Notes under the pieces: model-generated | Seen by the model: only the letters and a program-made list of their open reading frames with translations | What the model was told of the DNA's origin: nothing | Databases searched by the model: none | Position numbers and translations under genes: made by a program | Assembly: GCA_023079485.1 (NCBI GenBank) | Contig: CM041084.1 | Coordinates: forward strand, 127,717,292 to 127,781,291 | Reading direction: 5' to 3' | DNA length: 64,000 nucleotides | Source of the DNA: Archilochus colubris | Taxonomy: Eukaryota; Chordata; Aves; Apodiformes; Trochilidae | Shown here: one piece after another, positions 51,018-63,041 of the stretch | How the letters are laid out: each line of letters starts with the position of its first letter | How positions within the stretch are numbered: position 1 is the first letter of the stretch

Positions 51018-54000
51018 CTAGAACACACAAAATCATATTTAAATAATCCATTAAAAACTCATTAAAAGGTGTAGCTGTAAGCAACCAAAGCTTTATTTCA
51101 AATGCTACTCTTTGCTATCTATGCCTGGGATTCTGCTTCATTGCATGAAGCCTCCTTCTTTCCACCAGCCCTGTCTGACTCAGATGCTACAACTGCAAAG
51201 GCAGAAAGAGAACTATCCCAGAAGGCCCTTCAGGAACAGGATAAGCAAGAAGGGCTATTAGTGACAAATGAGAATAAAAACAAAGCAAGTGATGTAAGTA
51301 ACAGTTTATATAATACATGTGACTTTAAAATGACATACATTCAGACTGAGTGGACTACAGCAGAAACACTTTCATGCCCCCAACTTATCCATCTCCTGTT
51401 CTTATACATTCACTGGTTTTGATTCATGCATTCAGCTATTTTGGGATCTTTTATGTAAAGCAATCACTGAATAAAATTACACAAAAAGCCTTGGGAGAAG
51501 AAAGCAGAGCTCAAATTATGTCCTTGGCAGTACACGAGGGAATCAAACTAATCCTTGCTCCTTCTCTTTGAATTGGTCATCTCAGTATTTTTCTGAAGCT
51601 TCAGGAACAGACACAGAAATGTCTCCATTAAGAACTCTGTGCATTTTTTTTTGCAAGTACAACACCCACTTGACTCAGCGGCCTTTGTGTAAATCCCAGA
51701 GTCAGCAGCATCTCAATCCATGATTTGACATTACATTGGTTTTGATGATAATAATGGCTCAAGCTGCTCCTGCCACTTGTCTACCACCAGTTGTGTTTGA
51801 AACCTTATACTTCTGCACATCACTCATTTATTCAAGTAATACTTTTTAAGCCAGGGCAGCTTCTTGATGTATTTTACAGTACAGATCTACAAAGAATACT
51901 TTCAGAATGAGTGGGAAGGCAGTATAGTTCAACAAGGGAACAGGAATATATTAACTTGGTATTGATACCAAAGAGAGTGCACAATCATGGCCATGACTCT
52001 CTAAAACAGGGCCTACATCTGTTGGTTGCAGATATGAGACATTCTCCAGTCCCTGAAGAACTGAGTTGCTGCAAGCAGCTAGAGGCAGCAAGTAGATCCA
52101 TGCTTAATGTATTGTTCATGGATGCTCCTCAACTCTGGAGGACCTGATTTGCTGTCTATTAAATTAGGAGGTGGGAGGAGTATAGGTTTTAACTTCCTTG
52201 TTAGCCTTACAATGCACAAATTGAGAAACGGTATCTGATCATTAAAGCACTGTCTTGGTTAGCAGGAGATGTAGGTTCAAATTCCCAGAAGAGAAGGAAA
52301 AATGCAATTTGTACATTCTACTTCTTGTATAAATGCACTAATTCTTTAATCAAAAGGTGGCACAATCATCTCTTCCACATCTCCCACAGAAAACTCTTGG
52401 TTGAAAAGAAATAAACAGTCATGGTTGTGATTTCCTGGTCTACGCTGCCATCCATTAACATGAAACTGCAATTTCTAGAATAAAAGCATGAAAGCTTCTC
52501 ATTACTCAATTGTAAAACTGTTCAGCAGGGTCAAGTCAATGTATTTTCCAAAAATTAATTCTGTCAACCACCTAAACTATTTTAGCTAAAGATTTTTTGT
52601 TCTGAAGTCTACACAAAACAGGCACTGAAAACAGACTTTTCATTTACTCAAAGAAAATGCCAGAATAATCTTAATTCTACTGGCTGTTACCTGAGCTGCC
52701 TATACAGCATCAGTTATATCACCTTACTCCCTCCTACTCGTGCCACAAAGCTTCTCCTTTTCCTAAAACCCTATTGCTCACATTCCTTTTATGCCTCTCA
52801 CTGAGCATCAAGTATTATCCTGCACATAAATTTTCACTTGTTTTCCCCAGTGCTGACTGTAATTCTGGGTTTCACCCTTTCCACAACCACAGCTTATAAC
52901 ACAGCTTCCCTCCTCCTTATTTACTGGCTCCAGGCCAGCTTCTAGCCTGAGAAAAGTGGAAACAACCAGCAGGAGAAGCAGGTCATTCTGACAAAAGGAA
53001 ACAGCAAAAAGAGAAAGTGAGAGAGGTTAAAGAAAAGAAAACATAGTAAGATTTAGTCTAATACAAACTAGAGGCTCCAAACAGCGAAAAATCCATCTCT
53101 TAAACAGTATAATAAAGGCAGAACTAGAAAATCATCAAACTCTTCAGGTAACTGACAAGGCACTTTTTTTTTTTTTTTTTTCCCTTAGAGCCAGTCTCTT
53201 AAGAGGAAAACAATTAGGCAGCAAAGAGAGAAAGAAGGAATTGAGAAACAAAAGAGCTGCCTGTATGGTGGTTATTAATGTTGTTTCTGACAGCTTGACT
53301 GAAAGACAGACAAACAACAGTTACCACAACTGGGGGGTGGTGTTTATAACCCTGCAGGCACTCATGATTCACCAGGTTTTGTTTAATCACAGCGAGCTAG
53401 AAATTGCTTAAAGGTGCAATCAAGAATTTGGATTCATTATAAGTTGTATTTCCCTACTACAAAACCTAAGCCATGTCCTGGGAAGTTAAAACTAATACAG
53501 GGTTTTGAAAATTAGGGTAAAATGCAACTCAGACTTAAAATTAGAACTATGAAATAAGCACAACTTTGGAGAGGGGAAAAAATAATAAATTATATTCTTT
53601 TCCTTCAGCATACAGTGTATTGGCTGCTCCTAGGAACATCCATTTTGGGTAAGGAGTAATCAAGTCAATGTTCCCAGAGCCACAAGGGACTGCAAAAAAT
53701 GTTTAAATTATAGGAGACAAACTATAGAGATCATTAGCTCTTAATCATTTGAGAAAAGCGTCAGTGCTTTTTATAAGCCGATCTACAAACCAAAGTTCTC
53801 ACACTATTTTTTTTTTCCTTATAAAAGTTGGTAGTCAAGACACTGCAACCTTTATTAGTGCAATTAAAAGCCTTGTTTTGTTCCAGAGAATTCTTTGGAA
53901 CAGTTCCTCCAGGGGCATTCACCAGGAGCAGCAGCGCAGCCCAGTTGCTTCAGACTTCTTTACGCAAAGGACCCACAACAGCGTATTTTTAGAGCATCTG

Positions 54001-55590
54001 GCATGTTGGGATTTAGACAATTGTTACCATTCAGTTCAACCAGTGGCACCATGAATCCAATTCAGAGTGTGTGCACATGCCAGCTTTTCTTAGAGTGTCA
54101 CGGTGCTGCACTGACTATCAGTATATCTGCTTGAAATATAGAAAGTTTGTTTCCCATTAATCTGCTTGGGAAAATAAGAAAAATCAGAGCTTTCTTAAAG
54201 TTGCTAAGGAGTTATCTGACTTTTTTTCCCCTCCTCCCTAGCTTAGGTTTTTTATCTGGAAGAACCAAAACCTGACCCAGGCATTTTTTGATCCCTCAAG
54301 GACCAATACAGAACCAGCAGAGTGTTGCAAGTCAGATATGAGGGGCATTAGCCAGCTGTGGGAGAAAGCCTGCATACTGCCTGCCTGTATTATGTCTGGC
54401 TCAAATCTAGACAGCATGTCTCACTTACTGAGCAGCAGGGAAAAAAAAAAAAAAAAAAAAATAGAAAGAAAGAAAGAAAAAAGCTACAAAAAAAGAAAAC
54501 TTCTAGTACTGTACCTCTCACTTTCTCTCTGTATTTAAACTACCTAACATTAGATACATAACTGCCTGGAGTTTAGACTGCAATTAGCTTTGCTCCAGCT
54601 TCAGGGAATCATCATCAATGCAAGAAAAGTATAATTTAAAAAAACATTTGCACTCACAGAGGCACTGTGGTGTAGGGAGTCAAATTTGTTTGTTAAAGGA
54701 CTGTGATCAGTTAAACCATAGCATGCAAATATGAGAGTAAATGAAAGAAAAAAAGGTGTATGATTAAGGTTTCTTAGCTCTGTGAACTAACTTTCTTTAA
54801 AATCCTATATAAACTGGTAATAGTTCCATATGTTGCAAAATTACTGCAGTATTACCTTAAATGGAGGAGAATAGCCATCACTTTGTCAGTGCTTGAATAA
54901 TCTGCCTATTAAAAGGTAGGGGAGGGGTAGAGGCTGGAGCTTCTATTTCTCTTTGATTCTCTCTTAACCCTCACTTTGCAGAGTATGACAAAGACTCCGA
55001 AACGGGCTTTGAAAGAGAGCTGAAAAAACGAATGCAGTGCTAAGTCACCGTAAAGCATCCCATAAAACAAAAGCAATAGTATTTTGCCATTGTTCCCTGT
55101 TCGGGGATTTTCTCTGATAAACGTTTCCTGTAGGAGCCTGAACACAAGCAAAGCGTTACAGAGCAGATAGGAGGCGCCATCATTTTCATTCAGTAACAAA
55201 ATAAAAAGAATCGTCTCACCTTTGAACACCGCTCCTGTCTCTTAAACACACATTGGAAATCTGTGGAATCATCTCCACAACTTTCTTGGTTGGCTCGGAA
55301 ATGCTGCTTTTACAATCTGAGTGAGTCTCCTTTTGCTGCAATAGCTCCTGTTTGGCATATTCTTTGAGCCTCTTGTACAGCGTGCGCAGGCCCTGTGCAG
55401 TACGAGGAGGGCGATCTACTCCGATGGCATTGTAGTTATCAGCTATGATATCCCAGCATTTGTTTTTTTCCACTATTACAGAATGCTTATTGGTATGTTC
55501 CTCCAGAATTTTAACGTACGGCTTCACGAGTTTTAGCAAATCGAGCTTTTCAGATAAGGTAAAATTAGAAGATCTGGCCTTCCCAACCAT
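50492..55590 (-). CDS. FSBP: FSBP, fibrinogen silencer-binding protein (complete, two coding exons)
   Basis: FSBP is a nuclear transcriptional repressor, named for binding a silencer of the fibrinogen gamma gene (family knowledge). Two exons, 55,590-55,220 and 51,017-50,492, join through a split serine codon (AG|T) into 298 residues; human is 299 by recall. The N-terminus [19 protein letters not shown] starts a Myb/SANT-like DNA-binding domain (about residues 8-85, with [20 protein letters not shown]). The middle is acidic and proline/serine-rich. Residues about 232-290 form a predicted coiled coil ([15 protein letters not shown] to [12 protein letters not shown]), and the protein ends PEYSNI. 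The start ATG has a good context (ACAATGG). The gene lies on the same strand as RAD54B, upstream of its secure exons, and a CpG island lies 0.4 kb upstream. Confidence 0.97.
53164..53181. repeat. Poly-T tract
   Basis: Eighteen consecutive T within the FSBP intron; on the coding strand it reads poly-A. Confidence 0.9.
54441..54482. repeat. Poly-A plus (GAAA)n microsatellite
   Basis: Twenty-one A, then TA, then GAAA units. A likely length-variable microsatellite in the FSBP intron. Confidence 0.92.
55220..55590 (-). CDS. FSBP: FSBP coding exon 1 (residues 1-123 plus)
   Basis: Starts at ATG 55,588-55,590 in ACAATGG context and ends GTTCAAAG|GTGAGA. It carries the whole Myb/SANT-like domain ([51 protein letters not shown]) and the linker ending CLRDRSGVQ. 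This exon is almost unchanged from the mammalian protein. Confidence 0.97.
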
Positions 55591-55989
55591 TGTTAGCTTT
55601 GAATTAAGGAAGCCGTTTCTGAAGCCACCATGCAGTCCCTAGCTCTGCTCAGCTCTTTTTCACAAACAGAAAAAGATCAGGCTTAACTAGGCTAGTCTCA
55701 TTTAGGCCCACGCCTACAAGGGAGGGTTTATTAAAATTCCTTCAGCTTAAGCTGACGCAGGTTCAGGAAATCTGCTTAAGCCAAGCCTGACCTACATAAG
55801 GCTTCAGACTGAAGAAGACGAGAAGAAACAAGCAAAATACACTTTTGTATGCACAGACCAGACATACACTGGAATTAAAAACATAAAGGTTTAAAGATTA
55901 GCACATTACCCAGCTAAAAATTACCTAATTTAGCTTGAGTAACAAGCTCTGACACATCTCCCTAGCTCTCTCACACGTCTCTCAAACTG

Positions 55990-56660
55990 AAACCGCGCTG
56001 GAGATGATTTTACGTGTACCCGTGTCCCCCCCAAAAGCAACAACTGCTTTGTGAAAGGCCGTGCGCCTTTCGGGGGCCGGGGGGCGGTGTGTGTATCCAT
56101 CTCCCCGGCCAGCGCCAGCGCCAGCCCCCGCCCGCCGCGCTGCCCGCGCCATTTGCATAGTGCCGGTCCTGCTGCCCGCCGGGGCGGCCCAGCCTCCCTC
56201 CCTCCCTCCCTCCCGCCGGGGCGGCCAGGCCCAGCCTCCCTCCTGCCGCCTCGGCCAGGCCCAGGGGCGAGCGGGCAGCAAGGCCTGGCCTCGCTCGGCC
56301 GCCCGCTCCAGCCACCGACACGGGGGCTTCTTAAAGAGGCCGCTGCGCTCGGCGGCCGAGCCTCCAGCGCCGGCTGGAATAGCGGCACCAGGCCCGCCAG
56401 CAGCCCCCGGTGCCGCCGCTGAATCGCCTTGTTCGTAGAAGCTGGGCCCGCGGCTGTGCCCTACGGAACCGCGCCGGGCTGACAGCGCCGGTGCCGGCGC
56501 CCTGGGGTCCGGCGGGACTGGGAAATGGCACCGTGGAGCGCCGCGGGTGCAGGCAGTCGTGGGGGATTGACCCAGTGCGGGAGAGTCTCTGCATACTGCG
56601 ATTGTCCGCATGTCCACCAGGAAACAACCTACTTGTAATAATACTCCCCGGCTTTCCTTC
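55990..56660 (-). promoter_or_regulatory. CpG island, likely FSBP promoter
   Basis: The only strong CpG island in the window. Between about 56,050 and 56,560 the sequence is mostly G and C with dense CpG. It has several GC boxes (GGGGGGCGG near 56,079; GCCGGGGCGGCC twice near 56,178 and 56,215) and no clear TATA box. Its lower edge is about 0.4 kb upstream of the FSBP start codon, so it should hold the FSBP transcription start and 5' UTR. CpG islands are often bidirectional, so a plus-strand transcript is possible. The long open frames across it on both strands are a by-product of GC content. Confidence 0.85.
56178..56269. repeat. GC-rich imperfect tandem repeat within the CpG island
   Basis: The block GCCGGGGCGGCC(CAGGC)CCAGCCTCCCTCC occurs at about 56,178 and again at about 56,215. 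A third degraded copy (GCCGCCTCGGCCAGGCCCAG) starts near 56,245. The first two are separated by five CCCT units (56,193-56,214), which on the minus strand read as five GGG runs spaced by single A. Confidence 0.8.
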
Positions 56661-59600
56661 GGGATAAAAATCTGATTATTAATATTATTAACAAGATATG
56701 CGTGCACTTCTGTTTGCTCGAAAACGTATCACCTTAAACCGAGTTTTCACATAAAAATGCACGCACGGGCTTTACATTTCTGTGGTCTAAACTAAATCGA
56801 GAAATCGCATAAAGAGAAAAACCTGCAGATGCAAGGAAAGGTGCTTTCAAATACAAAAAGCAAAGACTAAGTTTGAAAAACGACGCACAGGACTGAAAGA
56901 TTCCGGAGGGTGGAAACAAACAGCGTTTGAGGTAGTGGCAACTGCTTCTCGAGCTTAACATGTTCAGCCTTGAAAACAAGGGAGCCTGGAAGGGGGGTGA
57001 AGAGAAACCTAATTATAGTTTGAAATATCTTAAGGCTATAAAGATCTAGGTACAAACTTGTTTGCTTCAAGGGAAAAAAAAAGCAGACACAAGCTGCATT
57101 CAAAACAAATTCAAATAAACAAAGGGGGATTTTTCACTGCTAAAAATCAATTAGCAGGTAGAATAATATGCATGTTCAGAACCATTTCTGAGACTTGGCT
57201 TGTCCCTACTACCTAACAAGATTGTGACCAGTCCACTTTGCTGAAATTGCTTTCAAGCCCAGATTAAATAAAGCATTTACAGCCTGAAGCCCATTACACT
57301 AGAATTTAAGAAACAAAAATACTGCTATGGTTAGAAACACTGTACGGAAACCATCACTTTTAAACACCGAATCCTTTCCTGCTTCTCCAAACTTGCTCTT
57401 TATCAGTACTCAGGGTAGAAAGATGGTGGTCTGCATTTTTTAAATTGATGCAATTGGTTACTCATTAACTTTAAAATAAAAAAACACCAACAAACAAATA
57501 TGCCTCACATAGTGAGCACTGAATCCCATGCAAGCCTACATTGCACCCTCCGATGCTGAAGCAGTTGTGCAGCACTCAGTCTCGACTTTTTAGTGACAAA
57601 AAGAAAAGTCAGTGTTAGGTTGTGTGACTGAAGGCTCCTCCCCACAGACACAAAAGAGCACAGATGAACAGTGTCACGCAGAGGAACTCCAATTACCCGA
57701 ATGAAAGAAACTCAGCCCTGGGTCTGACTGCTCCCAAGGCTGCCAGAAACACGAGCAGCCCCCGGGGGCCGGGGGTGAGACCCAGGCAGGCGAGTCCATG
57801 AGAGAGGCTCTGTCCATCATCCAGCAGACTGGAGGGGGTTACTGCCCACTGGGTCACAATGAGGTGCCAGGAACTGTATTTTGGGATTGCAGAAGGCATA
57901 GTACAATATATTTACAGGAAGAACCAAAGGAAAGAAGGGGCAGAGATGGAAGTGGTTTGTGACAGAATAAGCATACAAGACAATACTGAAGAAAAAAGGC
58001 ATTAAAAAGGCCAGGTGCATGTAAACAAATGGCTTCTCAGTACAGCTGTCCAGCCATGCCTTGCACCTGATCATTGCCATTTGTCCTATCGTGGTGTTAA
58101 ACTACACTTGTAGCTATTTTCCTGGATGAGGGGAATCCCTACTCCGTGTGCATGACTGTGCATGGAAGCAAACAGCTGAACACTGGAGTTTTAACGCAGG
58201 TCATAGGGGCAGCAGTAGGCAGAGAGGCCAGAACCCATGCATATTGCCTGGGTACATTGGCCAGTCTGTGATTGAAGGCAAACACTAAGCCGGAATAGCC
58301 AGTCTGGGTCAGATGCTGGAAAGACCAGCAAGTCTGAGACTTGGCAGCTTGAGGGACCAGGGCACCTGGGAACCAGTCACTGGTAAGGTGATACATCCAA
58401 AACAGCTACCAGAGAGACCCCATGCAGCGTTGTGAGGCAACTGGGAGACCAGGGATCAGGTACTGTGCAGAATAAGAGTCTAAAGGCCACTTGATGGAGG
58501 GATCCATATTGCATATGTATGTATTTTCCACATGCGGGCTTTCATCCCAGAAGACAAGGGATAAGACCGTTGATGCTGCTTGTGTTTGCATGAGTGCTGC
58601 ATTTTATGCAGGGTTGTATAGAAACGTATAGCAAGTACACGTGTGCCTCTTGAGAATACTTCCTCAGCCTTACTGCAAGCTGGACCTGACCACAGGGAGC
58701 TGCAGCCATCTCCTCTATACTGGGCTACCAGATGCAGCAACTCCTAATGTAGACCTATTCAAACTTGAATTACTATACCATCTTACTGCTTACTGCTACT
58801 AGAGGGACCAAGTTTCCACACTAAAACAATTATAGCAAAATACTTCTACAAAGATTTCTTCTGAGTAAGTGCCTGAAGGAATCAGTCTGAATTGCATATT
58901 ATTCTGCAGGAGTGTAAAATAACCCTTGTTTAAAAAAAAAAAAAAAGCTGGCTACCAACCAAGATTTTTTCATTCTTTTTTTCCCCTCTTTTTAAAAATA
59001 GTTATGCTCATCAGCCTAAGGTCATATCAGTACTTGGATGAGAAATTACAGAAGGTGAGAAGCCTGCATATTAATGTTGCATATAGCCTTCTTTGAGCCA
59101 CAACAATAGGTGTAGTTCCAAGACAATTACAGAAAAAGAAATGTTGCAGTCCACCCACACCTTTCACCAACACTAGCACTTCTGCAACCCAATGCACAAC
59201 CAGTTCAGGGTGATGATACAACTACAGACTTGGTCAAATTTTATTTTTTTTTCCCAAGCACAGAGTTAATCCCAGAATCACACAATTATTGAGGCTGGAA
59301 AAGATCTCCAAGATCATCAAGTCCACCCTATGACCTAACACCACCACGTCAGCTAGACCATGGCACTCAGTTCCACATCCAGTCTTTCCTTAAGCACCTC
59401 CAGGGATGGTGACTCCACCACTTCCTTGGGCAGCCCATTTCAATGCCTGATATTCAACCTAAACTCTTCCTGTCACTTGTTGCCTGGAAGAAGAGCCTGA
59501 TCCAGGCTCCTTTCAGGTAGTTGTAAATAGTGATAAGGTCCCCCCTGAGTCTCCTCCACACTAAACCCCAACTTCCTCAGCCTCTCCTTATAAGACTTTC

Positions 59601-60271
59601 ATCCTAGTCCCTTCACCTTAGTTGAATAATAAATCAACATAAATGTGGGATACTGCCAAATCAGAGATTTCTGCCTGCCCCCAACCAAGGCACTCACAAA
59701 ACTTCTGAATAAGTAAGATCAGGGAACTGATTTTTCTGCAAATTAATCAACTTTTCTGAGCTGGGTTAATTTTAGCCACCAGCTGATCCAGCATGCTACA
59801 GGACAAGTAACTTGCTGAAAATAAATTGCAAAATCTTTTTCTGATGCTACCTGGATCATTTTAGGAAAATGGTTTGTAATGCATCCTACAAAACCTTGTA
59901 TTGGCATAGCTGAGGGGACAAGCCACAGGTAGAGGGGAAGAAATAGCCATACATGCACCCATCACATGACTTCACTGCCTTTTACACCTCCTATTTTAAT
60001 CCTGTGTGCAAGGTGCAGCTCATTTTTCCTTTATATTTTCAATGTGAAATCCACTGAACTACTTGGAATTCTGAAAGTGTTCAGTTCAGCAAGGTTTTTG
60101 TATTTACTTGATTCTTTCCTTTTAAAAAAGCCAAAGAGATGCTTCCCAATTTAAATGCTCAAGTGGATAAAATCTTCCTATTTGGAAGTTCATGAAAATA
60201 GGAGCTGTAAGAGTATCTCAGAGTGTTTTTCTAATGATGCATAGGCTTAAAACGTGCTAACAGAGGAACAA
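56661..60271. other. Upstream of FSBP, no gene recognised
   Basis: Apart from one CR1 copy no repeat family or exon could be supported. A GC-richer patch at 57,715-57,850 (CCCCCGGGGGCCGGGGGTG) has no attached gene. If RAD54B begins beyond the window this is part of its 5' intron, and its missing first coding exon was searched for here without success. Confidence 0.45.
59273..59605 (-). mobile_element. CR1 LINE, 5'-truncated copy
   Basis: It begins CAGAATCACACAATTATTGAG and GGCTGGAAAAGATCTCCAAG. It continues through CTCCACCACTTCCTTGGGC and CCTCAGCCTCTCCTTATAAG. Minus strand, with a short internal deletion around the usual region after AATGCCTGAT. Confidence 0.92.
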
Positions 60272-60773
60272 TGAAGTGTCCAGGCAGGATGTTGCCAGGC
60301 AGAATGTGGCCGGGCAGGGCATTGTTAGTCAGGATACCTCTAATTTATTGCAAGGGCAAACGGGAGGTGCTGCTGATAAGCTTAGAGAAACGCCAGACTC
60401 AAGTAGTTCTGGTTTGCTGCATTCAGCATTTCTCAGCAAAGTGCAAAAATTCAAGGCCCATGGTTATAAGTAAATTGTGAAGAAGACTTGAAGCCTTCCT
60501 TCCAACCACCCTCGCCCACAACCACCAGGAGACTGTGCATGCAGAGATGGGTGGAATCTTGTAACTTTTGGGAGATTATTTGAATATAACCCGGCTTCTT
60601 GTATGGAAATGTAATACACATGTATTATTTGTAAGGATAAAAGTGTAACCAAATAACCAAGTGGGTGTTCGGAGGAGCAGTCCCTCATGTACCCAGCACT
60701 ATAATAAAGAATAACTTTGCTTAATAGTCTCAGTCTCTGTGGCTGTTGAGTTATCCTGACTTTGTAGGCTTCA
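60272..60773 (+). mobile_element. LTR-like element of an endogenous retrovirus, family unassigned
   Basis: The proposed ends TGAAGTGTCC and TAGGCTTCA form short inverted repeats (TGAAG/CTTCA), and the segment has LTR-like order. Near its 5' end is a 15-bp tandem repeat, further on GGAGCAGTCCCTC, then AATAAA (60,703-60,708), then a GT/CT-rich downstream region (AGTCTCAGTCTCTGTGGCTG). No matching target-site duplication was seen (AACAA before, CTGGA after), so the exact ends may be wrong or one end is lost. No viral gene follows. Confidence 0.55.
60280..60324 (+). repeat. Three-copy 15-bp tandem repeat
   Basis: Three tandem units: CCAGGCAGGATGTTG, CCAGGCAGAATGTGG and CCGGGCAGGGCATTG. They lie just inside the proposed 5' end of the LTR-like element, where enhancer repeats of U3 commonly sit. 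Confidence 0.8.
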
Positions 60774-62843
60774 CTGGAAAAGAAAATTAGCATGATTATT
60801 CAAAAACCAAGCAACAGCTAGCTCCTTGCTAAGGTTGCAGGATTCCAGCACTTGGGAAATAAGGCTCAAAACTACAGGCAACAGATAAATTAATGGTTTT
60901 GCTGTGGAAAAGTCTAGAATTTATTATACAAATGGTGCATCCTGAAGAGCCATCAAGAGATGAATGAATCACAGCTACCACACAGTTAAAGATTACGGTA
61001 GTCAAATGACTATGAATTGCTGAAAAAAGCTCAATGGGTGCAAATTTTACAAGTGACAGATATGTGTCATGGCCAGTTACTGCATCATGTGGCCTGTGTA
61101 AATTTAGGCACATTATGAGACAGAACACCGTTTGAAGGAGAATGTCTTAAATCAGGGGAGAACCTTGGATGGAGGAAGAGGAAGGATCCTTTGTCACACA
61201 GAACTCAGGAGGAATTTCTCCATAACAGACTTAATAAAAAAAATTTTAAAATAAAAAAAAAAATGGGGGGGGAGGGAGAAAAATCACTCTAAGGTACATG
61301 ATTCAAAGACAAAAAAAAAACATTCAGAGAATTAAAGAATAAACATCTTTTGAAAGATGTAATTTCAATCAGACAGCAGACTTGCATTTTGAAGGGAATG
61401 GCACTGATTTAAGTGATTCAGACTGGCACCTCCTGGTGCAAAAAATATCAAATCAACTGATAAAGTATTGCTATACTCTGTGAAGGTGTTCTGCCCAAAA
61501 AGTGGTAGAGTGGTAGCCCCAGAATAAGTCTGAAGGACAGCCTTTCTTATTTACTAACATGAAAGCAAACTAGCTGGATTTAGCATTTGCAATCACCTAG
61601 GAGCCTGAAAATCAAAACGAGAACAATTGCCAGACCTGAATCAAAGCTGAAGTGAAACCCTGACACCCCAGTGCTTATAAGAAACTGTAAGATTTGGTAG
61701 CCCAGATGGGCTATGTTACACATCACCAAGTATACTGGGGTATACTGGCAGCAGAAACATTTGCTAAGTATTGAGGCAGTTGCTCACTCTTGCAAATGAA
61801 TTTGGCAGCTGCAGGAGATGTCTTGAGAGTGTCTGTAGATAGCAGCAGTAAGGGCTGCAGAAGTTCCATTAGGTCATCATACAGTCCTCTCTATTGACAC
61901 AACAGCAAGGCAGTGCCAAGTCATTCGATCTGCCCATCTTAAGAGACTGCTGCAGCAAAGGGTAGCTGGGAATGTTTTTGACTCCTAAGGGCTCTCACAG
62001 GGGCAGTTGTTTCAACATTAATCTCCAAGATTAAGAGTTGCAGGCTTTATTCATTATGGAGAGGGCTGAAGATGACAAAGCTTTGGGAGCCAAAAGCTGC
62101 AAGATGACTTCACCTGAAAGCTACTGTGCTTAAATACAGTCTCTCCAGACTTTTTATAAAAGCAGTTTTAAATCATTTCTATTTCAAACAGCTCTCTCAT
62201 TTAACTCGCTCTTTTCTTGTCTTCATCAACACTTCAACCATCAGTTTTGCACTTTCTTGTCCTTACTCTTGCTGTACTCTGAACCCCTCAGACTACTTCT
62301 TTCTCTTCTACTGCACAATTATTTCTAAACCTTTCTACAACCCTGCCCTGCTCTGGCAGTGGGGAGAACAAGGAGAAGTTTTACATTTTATTTCTGCATG
62401 TATTTCTGCCATCACCATCCAGCACATATTAACTTCTAACAACTTAACAGAGCTTGAAACTGCTGCAAGAACAAAGGTGCATGTATGTCCTGACAAGCAC
62501 AGAAACACAGAAATTAAGGATGTAATTATTACCTTTCAACCACTCATTGAAACTTGCCTGACTTACACATGGCCTACTCCAGAGCACCCATCAGCTAAAA
62601 TTTCAAGTATAAAAAGTACATACACTTCCATCCCCTCTGCTGATATAGGACACTCTCTCAACATTTAGCCCACTGACATAGGAAAAATATGCCATATGCC
62701 AAATTTTAAAGAATTTATCTTCATCTCAGTCTGACAATCCCAGGCCCACACATTCAGAACTGCCTGTAAGTATCCTTAAAAATTAATTTGGTTTAAAGGT
62801 ACAAGATTCTAAATTCTAATACTAAATGACTATACATCATGCA
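60774..62843. other. Unassigned sequence right of the LTR
   Basis: AT-rich with an A/G-rich tract at 61,232-61,282. The longest plus-strand open frame of the window (62,126-62,668, 180 codons) lies here but has no recognisable domain. Confidence 0.45.
61232..61282. repeat. A-rich tract followed by G8 and GGAGGGAG
   Basis: A-rich low-complexity sequence passing into eight G and then GAGGGAG. Purine-only over most of its right half. Confidence 0.85.
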
Positions 62844-62890
62844 TTAGCTCTTCACTCTACAAGTCATATCCTTAGAAAAAGAAAAGCTAA

Positions 62891-63041
62891 AAGCATAGTT
62901 CTTACTCTTTACAAGTTCAGGAGTGCATCTAGTTTTTAATACATGCTTGTATTCCTTCTCTGATCTTCCAGACAAGCTTGCTAATGACTGATCAGAAGAA
63001 GCTAAGAAATCTAGAAAGATCTGAAGGTCTAATTCCATCAA
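62891..63041 (-). other. Exon-like open frame, unassigned
   Basis: The minus-strand frame MMELDLQIFLDFLASSDQ, continuing LASLSGRSEKEYKHVLKTR and CTPELVK, looks protein-like. It meets a good donor GTAAAGA|GTAAGA at about 62,905-62,906, leaving one base of a codon. The upstream side has only a weak acceptor (AATTTAAG near 63,052), and the phase does not fit the 48.4-kb exon. I recognise no family; it does not match the recalled VIRMA or RAD54B proteins. It could be an exon of an unknown gene or chance. Confidence 0.2.

Larger units (their letters stand above)
51018..55219 (-). other. FSBP intron
   Basis: A 4.2-kb intron with donor GTGAGA and acceptor GTGTTCTAG. It holds two simple tracts (53,164-53,181 and 54,441-54,482, listed separately) and no recognised repeat family or exon. 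Frames such as 54,909-55,229 and 53,749-54,054 look non-coding. Confidence 0.7.

Noticed and set aside
55930..56707. Long overlapping open frames on both strands of the CpG island (up to 241 codons)
   Set aside because: Stop codons are rare in extremely GC-rich DNA; the products are low-complexity Pro/Gly/Arg/Ala and frames exist on both strands, so these are compositional artefacts.
60829..61128. 99-codon minus-strand frame right of the LTR-like element
   Set aside because: No known motif, wrong strand relative to the LTR, and no splice context; most likely chance.
62126..62668. 180-codon plus-strand frame, one of the longest in the window
   Set aside because: No recognisable domain, no promoter or splice context, and uneven composition. 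It could be worth a protein search but cannot be supported as a gene.
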